From positions 1 to 64,000 of the forward strand of contig JAMKCH010001711.1 of NCBI GenBank assembly GCA_023653785.1: a stretch of 64,000 bases of DNA, written 5' to 3'. Position 1 is the stretch's first letter. Each line of letters begins with the position of its first letter. The translations under genes were made by a program, and so were the position numbers. Positions 23,808-34,580 of this stretch are shown here, piece after piece. The notes beneath the pieces are model-generated. The model was given only the letters and a program-made list of their open reading frames with translations. It had not been told where the DNA came from and did no database searches. The DNA comes from Ophioderma brevispina (Eukaryota; Echinodermata; Ophiuroidea; Amphilepidida; Ophiodermatidae).

Positions 23808-23935
23808 AGTCCCGGGAACAATGGTGAACAAGTGCAATCGATTTCAGTTGACTCTTCACGCAGATTAGTTTCACGCTTTTATTCGGTTATCGTCTATGAT
23901 CCCCGGACTGTGGCTCCCGCCCGTACTAATATCTG
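23808..23935. repeat. Dispersed repeat, second copy of the 6.6-kb unit
   Basis: Aligns by eye with 6612-6735 in the same orientation, sharing agtcccgg, tcgatttcagttgactc-like, ttagtttcacgct-ttattc-gtt and tcgtctatg. It partly underlies the spurious 199-codon frame. Confidence 0.5.
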
Positions 23936-25282
23936 TCTTTTACACACCGGCTTCCTGATCGATAAAAGTAAGACAACCATAATTCATCCCCATTTAGTTC
24001 GGCCGGCAAAATTCTTATTTTTTAAGAATTATGCTTGTAAAAAATCCCGGTGAGCCACTTGTATTCAAAGGTTGATATGATGCGTGAACAAGAAACGCGT
24101 AAAGGGTCTTTTATTTCCAACAGTGATGTAACGCGCGTACATTGATTAGGGTGTCAAAAAGCCTCATATGGAAAAAACGAGTTTTTTCGTAACCCGAATT
24201 GTATGTACGCGAGATCAAAACAATCAAAATATTGTAATTTGGAAGTAAAGCCACAACGAGCAAAGCCAAATAAACGGGGATAATTATCAACGCAATGCAT
24301 TGCTTACTTGTGTAGTAGGCAAAAAACTGACAAAAAGACTGTTTATGGTAGAAAACACAGACAAAAAAAAATGTCTTGTTTAGGGTTCATGTTTGTAGTC
24401 GACGGAAATACTTGGTTTAGGGTTGCATTACGAATTCATGTTCCCTGCATCATATCCACCTTAAATACAACTTCCTCCCCCGAAAAAATCACATCTAATC
24501 TAAGTTACATCACATCTTGACTTCTGAGCAGCATATAAAGCTAAAATTGGTGGCAATGGACATGTTTGCGACCAAGGACATAATATAGCATCCACAAATC
24601 ATTGCAGATTGCTTTCCTTGATGGCAGCCATCTTGGATTTCAAAATGGTCCTGCCATTTTCAAACATATTTTACGTTATATTTCATCTAAAGCGACGTCA
24701 TCACTTTGAGCGGGGTTTGTTTGCGGGATCAATAATTCCACTCTCTCTTCTATTCATACGCATACATCCATACACCACATGTTTGTTATGTACACCAATA
24801 GGTTACTGTTCACATCAAAAAAAGATTGATTAAAATCTTAATGAATGGCGATCGATTTCAGGTGAAGCAACTGGCCTTGATCCACGCTACATAAAAGTCG
24901 TATTGATCAGCATATTAGAATTGAAACTTAATGGTGCTTGTTCCGATCTCTTTGGGGCCCCCTGATTATACCCGGAAGTTGTAATCCATTTCTCTCAAGA
25001 CAGATAAAAAAGTACCAGTTTAATGGTTAACCATCAAATAATGAACATCGGGCTGTTGCACTATGCATTATCTGTCTAGCATCAAAACCGCAATTTGTTT
25101 CCCTCTACGGTACTTGATGGTCAGTGTGTACAAATGTCAGTTGTCCATATCAAGTAGAGAAACACCATCCAAAAAATCGTAACAAGCCCTTTAATGAATC
25201 GACACATACAAATCACACTATAGGGGAACTCCAGAGCTATGTCCCCCACAGATTCCATGGTTTATCTGGTTCTAAATTGCAA
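23936..25282. other. Intergenic, no gene recognised
   Basis: No frame of note. A ggcagccatcttgg word (24625-24638), YY1-like, occurs once in isolation. Confidence 0.4.
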
Positions 25283-26858
25283 TACAGAGTGTCCCAAAAT
25301 AAAGCAATCCTTGCAGTTGGTGCTACAATTTCAAAATTACTGAGAATTAATCAAATTTTATAACAATAACAGATTTCCTGAATGAGAAAACTAGTTTCGA
25401 AGTGGAGGGTTGTCTCTGGGTGTAACAGGAAAAAGGAAAGGGGAAAAAAGAGGCAATTTTGGACCTAAAGGGAAACTTTTTCTTCTCTGATCCTCTCATG
25501 GCGTGAAAATCAAGAACGGTTCCCAAACTCACTATAAAATATTGACAAACCACACAAGACTCATTATAAGACAAACCACTTGCACGATCTAGCACAACTT
25601 GGCCAAGTATAGGGTACATGGTGTGACAGAATTGCACACCTTTCTATACATTAGCACTGTTTGTCCTTAGATCGTCACCAACACTCAGTGAATTACAGCT
25701 CTATGAAAAAAACAGTAAGCGAATAATTGTTAGACAGGATAAAATGTAGGAAATCTAGTTCCGTTCTATTCATGATGTCGGTTACAACTACAAATCAAAC
25801 CTGGTTACTCTAATGGGCCAATGCGGCACCTGATGTAGTTAATTACAAAACTAAAACACCTACACATGAAGTTGTGGTGTGTCGAGTCTGAGTTTGATGT
25901 CGCGTTGATTATCAGAGGCTCTGTACCTGTAGCAGTTTACAGAACTAAACACACTATTAAATAGTAACTTTAACGACCTGGCCAAAACTGAAATAATTTT
26001 TATCTCCAGTGTGTCTGACAAATCCGCGTGAATATCGCAAATTGCAGAGGAGGGATTAAATACAAATGAGTGGAATGAGGTGGGCTTAATTCAAAATATT
26101 TTAGAAATGTTGAAATTTTATGATATATTTAATGCTATCCTTTTCTCCACTACTGTTCAAATTTCATCGTGATTTGCTTTACGGATTTTTAGAACAAGGC
26201 GATTGCGTAAGTAAGCACAATTTCAGCCATTCCAGGTTTGACTGATGAATACACAATCAAGCAGTCGTAGTATAGTTGGCTGGGTTTTCCTTTGCGTAAG
26301 CCTCAGTTGATTTTCAATGGATTATTTGTGTGTGTTTGCTGTTTCTATCAATGGTACTATTATAGCTTGAAGTCTTCACATACCATTTCCATTCATTTGG
26401 TAATTAATCCCTCCGCTTCAATTTGCAATATTCACGCGCGGATTTGTCAGACACACTGAAGAAAACATTTAAACTTGGGCCAAGTTCTGTTCTAAATAAA
26501 GAGAGGAAAAATACCGACACAGACGATAAAAGCCCGTGGATAAAACAATAACGACCGAAATTTTGGTAATTTATTTTAAAACAAAAGACTGGATTAGTAC
26601 CAGAAGATTTTTGTAGTAAAAGACATTTCAAGGTGTAACCTGCTTCACCGATCTAAACAAACTTGGAATGGTGTAATTTGACAGCGGGTTACATAATAGC
26701 CTTTGTTTGTCAAAACTAGTGACCGTACAGACAAAACTGGACCGGATGTACAAACTATTCGTCATTCAGAATATGTTATAAATTTTAAAATAATTCTCAG
26801 TAATTTTTGAATTATAGCACCAACTGCGAGGATTGCATTATTTTGGGACACTCTTGTA
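25283..26858. mobile_element. Tc1/mariner-like transposon, about 1.58 kb, inactive
   Basis: The left end TACAGAGTGTCCCAAAATAA and the inverted right end TACAAGAGTGTCCCAAAATA continue for about 80 bp with few mismatches (gcaatcct-gcagttggtgcta, aaaattactgagaatta). Each end abuts TA. The length fits the 1.3-2.4 kb of the superfamily. An additional internal inverted pair (26003-26075 against 26385-26465, around gtgtgtctgacaaatccgcg) suggests a rearranged or composite interior. Minus frames of 96 and 75 codons inside have no recognisable transposase residues. Confidence 0.75.
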
Positions 26859-27372
26859 TGGATGGAACTTTATCAAATGCTGGATATCCTAAGACATTGT
26901 GTTGGTATGTATGATCACTGCAAAAAATGTGTAGTGCCACCGAAATGAGCCTTCCATGTTGGCTCAAAGTCTAGCTCTTGAGCAAAATAATTTTAAATGG
27001 GGCCATTTGATTTTCATTTTTCTCAGAATTTAAGATGTAGAACAAAATATCTTGAAAATTGCGGTTACTTTGAAATTCTAGATGGCCGCTACACGGAAGG
27101 GATTAAAAATGTAACAATTTGATTGGGATTCCTGAGACCCTTATCTAATTATAAGAACAAAATTTCCTAATTGTCGCAAAAACAAAAACAAAATTTCAAC
27201 CCCGCAACACACTGCTCATTATTATTGTCATTCTGGTTTGTATTAATTAACCTCCTGTGGGCAAAATTATTTCGACCTTCTTATTCTAGAATAACTTCCT
27301 TTCTCCACCCAAATTACTAGCAGGAACCTTATAACTGGTAATGCTATTGCTATTCCACCAGGTCCTTTATAA
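26859..27372. other. Intergenic, nothing recognised
   Basis: AT-rich, no motif-bearing frame. Confidence 0.4.
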
Positions 27373-27542
27373 CAGGGCGGCGCCAGGTAAATCATAGAGG
27401 GCGAAACATCATAGGGGGGGGGCGAAACATACCAAATGAAACTATTTGGTTAAAACCCCTAATTTTAGCGCAAAAACCGCCTGTTTTCTATTTTGAACAT
27501 CTCAGGGGGCGGCCGCCCCCTGCCACCCCCGGCGCCGCCCTG
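27373..27542. mobile_element. 170-bp MITE, TIR cagggcggcgccagg
   Basis: Left cagggcggcgccagg and right ccccggcgccgccctg are inverted over 15 bp with one mismatch. The interior has a G9 run, two gggcgaaacat words and a GC-rich ggggcggccgcccc palindrome near 27505-27519. No clear target duplication. The ends resemble those of other CAG-type short elements here. Confidence 0.75.
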
Positions 27543-27621
27543 CTGCTACAGTGCTATCATAACCCCCCCACAATATATATCGCTTTATTCCGTAAAGCTT
27601 AGGTAGGATTAAAATCAATCT

Positions 27622-27716
27622 CTCCTCACTCATAGTGTAGTGGATAAGACCCGGGGGATAAGAGCATCGATTTATATGCAGTTTCCACAGTTCGATACAA
27701 CCATGTCCTTTTTTAA
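27622..27716 (+). other. tRNA-like sequence, possible SINE head
   Basis: An A-box-like tagtgtagtggataaga (27633-27649) and a B-box-like gttcgatac (27690-27698) are 57 bp apart, within the Pol III internal-promoter range, and a T6 run follows at about 27709-27714. Stems cannot be paired into a full cloverleaf by eye, so this is more likely a SINE head or tRNA relic than a functional tRNA. Confidence 0.35.
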
Positions 27717-28095
27717 AATAAATGTACTTTTTTTCAATGGTATTTTAGAGTAAGGAGAAACATTACCAAGTCCAGGTTGGAACTACGCGTGTACATACGT
27801 TAAGGAACAGTACACTTTCCGACTGGTACCTGCTGTATATCACTGTATGCATTGAGTTTGTATACATGTACCTGCTGAATAGCATTCTACCAGTTATACA
27901 GGTTCCTGCTATGTGAATTGGGTTCGTCCTTTCTGGAAAAGCTTCAATAAGTTTTTAATAGAGTATTCAACAAAAAAGGTGATTTGGATGCATTGGAATC
28001 TGTTTCTATACAATAATGTTAACACAATATTTTTCTTTCCACATATCCAAAATACAGTAAAATCACATGAAATGCAGAGTATTGTAGATAAAAAA

Positions 28096-28097
<2 letters not shown>

Positions 28098-28137
<40 letters not shown>
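28098..28137. repeat. Uninterrupted poly(C), 40 bp
   Basis: Forty consecutive C after an A-run. It is the longest homopolymer in the window. Confidence 0.95.
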
Positions 28138-28139
<2 letters not shown>

Positions 28140-28424
28140 ATGTGGAGACTGAGACATAAGCCGATCTCATTTCAAGTCGAGATTCGGATAAATTTTTGTT
28201 TTATTCATTTTAGATTTTGGAAATGAAAACATCCTTACATAATAAACATTTGAAAGAGTAATGTTCTTAATCTACATGTTGTTCTGTGTGACCTAAATAC
28301 ATGTATGATTCGTTCGTTCTGATACCAAAATCTCAATTCGATGGGGTAAGGTGGTTGGACGAGGTTGCCTGAGCAGGCCCCCCCCCCCCCCATCCCATTG
28401 TGACCTTTAAAATAGGCAATAACG

Positions 28425-28764
28425 GCCGATCCCTGGGTTGCCTACCGGAAATCATTATTTACCGAATTCCTATTCCCACAATGCCCCAACGATGTACGAG
28501 TAGATAAAATAAATAGCGCGTATATATTCTATGGGTTTTGTGTAATACGGTCATTTTCCTGTCATAACTGGTGCAAAACCGTTGGCTGTACATAAATTTT
28601 ACCAATAACGAGTACTCTTTGATTGCCTTGTAATTTTTGCGCCACAAAATGTGCGCGTTAACGAGCGTGCATGGAGTGATGCATGTCTACTCGTACATCG
28701 TTGGTGCATTGTGGGATAGGAATTTCGGTAAAAAAAGATTTCCGGTAGGAAACCCATGATCGGC
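28425..28764. repeat. Inverted repeat I, arms about 79 bp
   Basis: Left arm 28425-28503 and right arm 28686-28764 are complementary with few mismatches (gccgatc, cctaccggaaatc, tttaccgaa-ttccta, caatgc-ccaacgatgtacg). The spacer is about 182 bp. It could fold into a long hairpin. Non-coding; probably a foldback or MITE. Confidence 0.8.
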
Positions 28765-28803
28765 GTATCAAAGACGCACATCGAAACCACTGATCTCTAC
28801 AAA

Positions 28804-29026
28804 TGGATAGCGGGTCCGAGTCGCCGATTGAAACATCAGGAAGTTGTTTTTTACCTATGCAATATGGCGGGAAAAATGCATACACCTTGTCAAACAATAG
28901 AACATCTGTGTGGAATATGTGCACCAGCAGGTGTATGCATTTTTCCGCCATAAGGTATAGGTAAAAAAGCAACTTCCTGTTGTTTCACTCGGCGACCATT
29001 CAACTGTGCGGCGGCCCGCTATCCAT
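28804..29026. repeat. Inverted repeat II, arms about 85-95 bp
   Basis: Left arm 28804-28887 pairs with right arm 28929-29026 (tggatagcggg, gtcgcc-a-tgaaac, caggaagttg, ttttttacctat, atggcgg-aaaaatgcat, acacct). The loop is only about 40 bp. The right arm has about 12 extra bases near 29003-29015. Confidence 0.85.
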
Positions 29027-29028
29027 AG

Positions 29029-29203
29029 GTGTGTTTCTATTGGGACCATTTACCGGAAAAGAGACGGATAAGGGATTAAATGTGCTCAATAGAAACTGAC
29101 CTCCCTCACTATTTACCGGTAAATCAACCCGGCAAAATTTTCCTTCTCGAGGAAGGAAAATAGCGGTGTCACTTACCGGTAAACGCCAATAGAAACACAC
29201 TCC
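29029..29203. repeat. Inverted repeat III, arms about 29 bp
   Basis: gtgtgtttctattggg-ccatttaccgg (29030-29056) pairs with ttaccggtaaacgccaatag followed by aaacacac (29173-29200). The interior holds two further near-palindromes, atttaccggtaaat (29111-29124) and a ttttccttctcgaggaagg word (29140-29158). Confidence 0.75.
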
Positions 29204-29778
29204 GTTCCGCGACAGTGCGCATGCAAGCGAGGAAACGGAAATTGATAATACCGCGTGATTATGATCGACGATAGGCCCTACGTGTGGACGTGTAGAGGTC
29301 AGTGATCGAAACCCAAAAAGAACATTTGAAAGTCTCACTCACATAGTGGACATTAAGGGAAGAATGGTGCGATACATGTTTTCATATTTAATTTTGAAAT
29401 ATTGGAATGTGTACATTTTTACAATTGTTGTCTTAGCAATATGAGGGCATAGTTGAATATATGCCCGTACTTTATCCAATAAGATGTCAGGAATTTTTAG
29501 AAGACTTATAGATATAAAATTGTATCTACAATCTATCTGTTTGTCCAAAACAATATTAATTTTGTCTTTCGTATTTTGTAGTATAAGTCCGTGTAACACA
29601 AATTTAAGCAGGGATTGCTGAGTAAATGCTTAACACGTATATATAACATCCAACAAATAGTTTTTTGACAATAATTTATTTACAATTATACACGCGCCGC
29701 CATTATCACATTTTAATCTGTGTAACATTCTATCATCAAATTGCAGTATGGAGTTATCAGCAGTGCATATCTTATGAT
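29204..29778. other. Intergenic; unassigned 86-codon frame on minus
   Basis: The minus frame 29339-29599 (DKQIDCRYNFISISLLKIPD) looks protein-like in composition but matches nothing I recognise. It could be a transposon remnant. Confidence 0.3.
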
Positions 29779-29905
29779 TTTAATTTCTTGACTTTCAAAA
29801 CACCAGGATGGATACCAAATTACCAACCTGCAGTCAAAAGTAGATTACGATCAGACACTTTATAGTATTGGCGGCAATATTGAATTATTTGATTACGTGA
29901 GCAAA
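29779..29905. repeat. Dispersed repeat, copy 1
   Basis: Aligns in the same orientation with 52972-53080. Shared words: tttaatttcttgact, acaccagga-gataccaaa, ttacca-cctgcag, ggcg-c-atattgaat and gattacgtga. Function unknown. Confidence 0.7.
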
Positions 29906-30711
29906 TAATTATTTACTCTGTGCAACAAAATTAGAGCCATTATCCAAAAAAGTAAACCTTTTGGACAAAAAAAATAAGTTAATGCTATTTCAAATTTCTT
30001 TACATTATTATGTTGACTATCCTTCTATGTTTCCTGCATGATATTTTCAAACAATCTATTTAACTCAAACACCCTAAATAAACGAAATCAACATTTTTGG
30101 GTAAAAAGTGAGATTGTTACACTATTTTGCTTCTTTAATTTTATGTTAAATAGTTGTTCATTTTTGTTTGAAATATCACCTTAAGTATTGAGTGGACTTT
30201 AGATTTTGAAATTATGTTGAAAAATACAAATTTGTAGGAAAGGCAAGTAATTAAAAAAATGACTTTGGTATGTCACAAACGTGATTAAAAGACAAAGAAG
30301 TTTTTTATTACTAGAAAATCGCTGTCTCAGTAATGTTCATATTTCACATCAAAAAGCCAGCTTGTGTGTACCTACCATCCCTTAAACAGAATGAATGGCT
30401 TAGTTTTTTTCTGTCAACAGTTAGTTATTGATGCGCTAATAATTACTGTCACACTCGCACACGTGACCAGTACTCGCCGTTTTTGTATTTGAAAGACATA
30501 AATTTTCATCATATTGAATAATGCCTTAAGGTATATTAGTGATAACTTTTGTTATTAGTTAAAATATTAATATAATCAGGTTAAACAAGAAAACAACAAA
30601 AATCATTTTAATAAAGACTGGTCTAAAATCCCTTTTAATATGTATTTTGAAAGCTGGGATGAGGTTTTCAAGTTCAGCAGTTTTGCACTGTTTCAGCTCA
30701 GGAAATCTGCA
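29906..30711. other. AT-rich intergenic
   Basis: No frame of 60 codons and no repeat ends seen. Confidence 0.5.
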
Positions 30712-31696
30712 TACAGGGTGTCTCAGAAAGAACGTTACCCTCCAGAAACGGCAAATGTCGCTTGCTTAATCAATTCTTATCCTTGCTTTAGCTTTATATT
30801 ATGAAATTATTTACGTTTTTGAACATATGGTGAAAACAAGAAAGAAAACGCTGAAAAAACAACCAAACAATGACTATTTCCCTAAAAATGATGCATATCT
30901 ACTTTGTCCACGGCTAGCAATAGCAGAGAAACATGTACATTGTAATTCTTATGGATTTGAGCACACGTAAGTCCTCAGATTTAATGAAATTGTTCACATG
31001 TAATGCCAAAAAGCACCTGAAACATGCACTTGTTCTTCAGCATGAAGTGACCTAAATCCCCTCACCCGTCTCCCATCATATTGCAAATATGAATTTGGTT
31101 AAAGCGCAGTTTTTAAAATAATGGCATTGGGGCGTGATTCCAACATTGGCATATTCTACTGAAGTGCTCTTGGGTTAAAGGACCATCGTTCATCGTGAAT
31201 GGGTAAATGTTTTTCCTCAAAGTAGGGATCCCAGTAAGATGACAATCAAGGAGAACAGAGAAAAAAATCTGGAGTATAGCACGACTTCTAAAAAGGTGCA
31301 AGGAGAGAGAGATGTGGTCGTCAAAGAATAGGACAGTCATCCGCAAATAATGCTGCAGTGCGTAAAGAACTGAACAATAAACTCTAGAACCAACAATGGA
31401 CCTTGGAATTTGAGAGTATTATTGGCCAGGAGGGTCTTTAACATTTTTATGTTGGGGATATTTGCATCCATGGTTTCCTCTGATTATGCTAGCCGTGGAC
31501 AAAGTAGGTTTGCATCGTTTTTAGGAAAATAGTTGTTTGGTTTTCACCGTTTTCTTTCTTGTTTTCACCATATGTTCAAAAGAGTATATGTTTTCATAAT
31601 GTAAAGCCAAAAAGCTCCAAAACAAGGATCAGAATTAATTAAGTAAGCAAAATTTGTCGTTTCTGGAGGGTGGCGTTCTTTCTGAGACACCCTGTA
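30712..31696. mobile_element. Long-TIR DNA transposon, copy B (985 bp)
   Basis: TACAGGGTGTCTCAGAAAGA at the left and its inverse at the right, each next to TA. The TIR similarity continues for about 200 bp on each side (ttaatcaattcttatccttg; gaacatatggtgaaaacaag; ctactttgtccacggctag). It is a shorter relative of copy A in opposite orientation: its right half matches the inverse of 9570-10400. A plus-strand remnant HREWVNVFPQ near 31187 matches the copy A frame. Inactive, but structurally clean, so it defines the element's boundaries. Confidence 0.85.
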
Positions 31697-32366
31697 TTTA
31701 GAGGTTATTACTAATGAAATGGCAATGAAAGTGTTTCAAATAGTTGAGAATATGGGAATACACAAGATTTTATTACAATATTACAACTTCATTTGTTTGT
31801 GCACATTAACAATGGTCACCAATCTTGTGTTATAAGTTAATGGAGATGTCACACACACGACCATGCTTAACGATTTATATATTTGTTAGTTAATAAGTAA
31901 ACTTTGCTTATTACTTTTAGTTACTAACATTGTCGTTATGACAAAGTATCATTGTCTTTCTGAAATAACTATAAGAATGTGAGTACTTAAATAATCGGAG
32001 AATTTTACAGCTGAATTTGAAATCTAAAGACATCTTTTTGTCTGACGTCAAACACGTGACCAAACTTAATTTGCCTCCCCCCCCCCCGACAAAATAACCA
32101 ATATAGCAAAAGTGGAAACAATATTTTTGGTTAGGTTAAGAGTTATTCATCATATCAAAAGTAATAAGAGATAAGTTACGTTAATAAAACAGCATTGGGT
32201 TGAAAATAAAAAATAACCCTTTTAGGTTACAAACGTGACCGAAGAATGACCCATATACTTTTTATATTGATACCATTCTATCGATTGTATTCCTGGTGTT
32301 TAACGCATATTAAAATCCTCATATAAAACTTTATCTAAAATGTATAAAATGCTCAAATAACATGAA
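31697..32366. other. Intergenic downstream of the Ig gene
   Basis: AT-rich; a C9 run near 32079-32088. For the minus-strand Ig gene this would be the 3' flank. I see no canonical AATAAA on the minus strand close to the stop. Confidence 0.4.
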
Positions 32367-33283
32367 TTAAATTCCAGCACAGGAGAAGGTCCGTTCCTCA
32401 TAATCCTTCTTATTATTCGGTTTTTCTAAAGTCATATATAACCTTCGGGGAGGTTCACCTGTCAAGGTAGCTCGATTTGGTATCTCAAAATAAATATCTT
32501 CTCTGGGCATGCTGGGCTGGCAAGCCGAGGTCTCTTTTACCGCTCTTCGTAAGCGGCGAACCTTGATGCAAAGTACCATATCCCATATTAGAAAAATAGC
32601 AGCGAAGGCTGAAGCGCCTGTTGTAGCTACTATCCAGTAGAAAAGGGTTTGAGATTTTGAACAAGTTGGACACTCATTGGGTAGTTCTGTTCTTTCTGTC
32701 ACTAAAGTGTGAGGCGAATTGAAATCGGATTGTGGATTTTTTGTACGTGGATTTTCATTTGAAGTAGTACTCGGAACCCATTCTCCGTTGACGATAAGAG
32801 GCCCTGCATAACATGTTTGGTGATCAATTTCAGGAAAGGTTGTACTGGTTATCTTACACATAAACGTGGCACCTTGATGGTGCGTCGAGACTCTGAACGT
32901 TAACTCCGAATGAAGTATACCTTGTCGAGTACTTTGCATAGCATCTGGTAAATCAAAGTGTCCTGTCCTAGTACTTGTCTTACTCCAATTGATAACAACG
33001 TTTGGAAAGCCGATTTCAGTACTGCAATTCACTTTGATCCAATCGCCGGCATTGACCTGCAAAGGTGCATTTGGCGCGCAAATAGGAAAACGATCTGAAG
33101 GAAAGTAAAATACCTCCAGATTCACGGTTCCCATTGCAACTTCAGAAAAGTTTCCTGGCTTTGTATAGATAACCTGGCAAGAATACTGACCAGCGTCTTC
33201 ACTCACCACGTCTTGATGGACAAACGGTACACAACAGACCCGTCGGTCAGATCTCGTGTCGCTAAAAACATGCGAGCGTCAAC
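32367..33283 (-). CDS. Ig-superfamily type I membrane protein, 3' coding part
   Basis: An open frame on minus runs from about 33209 to the stop at 32367 (280 codons). Numbering from its first open codon: residues 1-35 end a V-like Ig domain (EDAGQYSCQV, the F-strand Cys signature); 42-140 form a second Ig domain with Cys62, Trp75 and Cys118; about 141-188 a Ser/Thr/Pro/Asn-rich stalk; about 189-214 one transmembrane helix, stopped by KVRRLRR; then a tail of about 65 residues with Tyr240 (YFEI), Tyr258 (YMTL) and Tyr270. NFS, NCS and NWS are N-glycosylation sequons. It should be a cell-surface adhesion or immune-type receptor; ligand unknown. No start codon belongs here: upstream, one base out of frame, lie DARMFLATRDLTDG and YRLSIK, so a one-base deletion near 33210-33215 is likely. 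Two domains, stalk, TM and tail in one exon is unusual for Ig genes. Confidence 0.75.
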
Positions 33284-33334
33284 CTGTTAAGAATCCCTTT
33301 AACCCAGAAGCTTCAATGTGCCTGCTTTACTATG

Positions 33335-33500
33335 CCATCGAGATTCGATTTTTACCATGAGGTTTTCTTCATGTCTCGGACATGGCATTTGCCCGACAAG
33401 ACAGCGTGGTTCTTACGGGATTTACGGTGCGTGTATAGTTACGGGCTTGCTTTGCGTAAACAACTGGTGTCGGAGTGGGACCGCAACATACACCCCCAAA
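33335..33500 (-). pseudogene. Probable first half of the V-like Ig domain, disrupted
   Basis: The minus frame ending at 33372 contains NYTRTVNPVRTTLSCRANAM, which looks like the B-strand Cys region of an Ig domain. About 20 codons later, in another frame, RWHSKAG supplies a candidate core Trp (33335-33337). Together with the downstream part this would complete one V domain, but stops and frame changes separate the pieces. Alternatively an intron with donor near 33357 and acceptor ending at 33284 (ttcttaacag) is present. No signal peptide is certain; MSRVSTLIVLGVYVAVP on the same strand near 33470-33525 is a possible one in a different frame. Confidence 0.4.
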
Positions 33501-33519
33501 ACTATCAAAGTTGAAACTC

Positions 33520-34580
33520 TTGACATGTCGATTGAAAAGACCACTGACTCTCGCTTCCATGCAACTTCTATTATCAGTATAGCGTTGTCAAATTACGCCG
33601 ACATCTTCATATGGTATAGACTTGTCTCCTCCGATGAGCATATCTTGACTGAGCGAGAAATATTTGTTGATAGATGGTGGCATCTGGAATGAATTAAGAA
33701 AAACACTATAGATAAATAAAGAATATGGCTTCATTAATATTCTTTTCGCAGAAGGGCCCTATATGCTCTTGAAAGTACAAATTTGCATAACCGTTTTTTG
33801 AAATAATATTAACACACACACACGCACACTCCATTGAATGCTGCCATTAGCGAATCCGGGGATATTACACGATTTAACAGGCAATAACGGCTATAAATAA
33901 TAAAGACCGCAGTCTTAATAGCACATTTTTATATTTCAAATAAAGTGATTACAGTGGCACTTACTGAACGCCAAATTTCCATATAAATACGTGAACGTGC
34001 TCCCAAACGCACTTCATTAAATCACGAGTGATTCTGATTTTATTCTCTTTGATATAGAGAGATTTTCACAAAAAAATAAAAGAGTTTGCCCGTGGTATTT
34101 GAGGGCTGTTAAGAAGCTCTTATGTGATAGAACAATATTATGCCCACGTGTGTGCCACGATTGTCGCGCGAGCGGAACAATGCTGGACTACAATGTTTAA
34201 ACATTTGTATGATTTTGTCGTCCCAGCTGTATTTAGAGTCAGAGAAAAACTAATAAATACTAATGATAAGGGAACACCTTGTCCAAATATAAAAGATAAC
34301 AAATATGAAATCAGACGTTGTTAAATTACATCCTGGAGACTGAGTGTAATTCATTCAGAAGATACAGACACTAGCGCTGTTGTTGACTTCAAATGATCAT
34401 CCGCTATTCCATATTTTATTTTGTGGAGAAAATTGATTTGGGGTTCAGTTTTGATTTACGATCATCAGGATTACTTAAAAATAGGATGAATTAATTAACT
34501 TTTTTTAATTTACATTTTTCTGTTCAAAGAAAACAATAATTGTACTCGTGATTGCGTATTCCATATAGAATAAAATTATA
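33520..34580. other. Upstream flank of the Ig gene, no further exon recognised
   Basis: A short (AC)n run near 33811-33829. No other Ig-like or signal-peptide exon can be supported. Confidence 0.4.

Noticed and set aside
23454..24053. 199-codon plus-strand open frame
   Set aside because: It crosses a 166-bp MITE and a dispersed repeat, has no domain, and its Pro/Ser-rich text comes from these repeats.
27622..27716. Functional tRNA gene
   Set aside because: A- and B-box-like words are present but a full cloverleaf cannot be folded by eye; kept only as a tRNA-like sequence.
33284..33293. Splice acceptor ttcttaacag as the start of an Ig exon
   Set aside because: Plausible by sequence, but Ig-like text continues upstream in other frames, so it cannot be asserted; left as an alternative.
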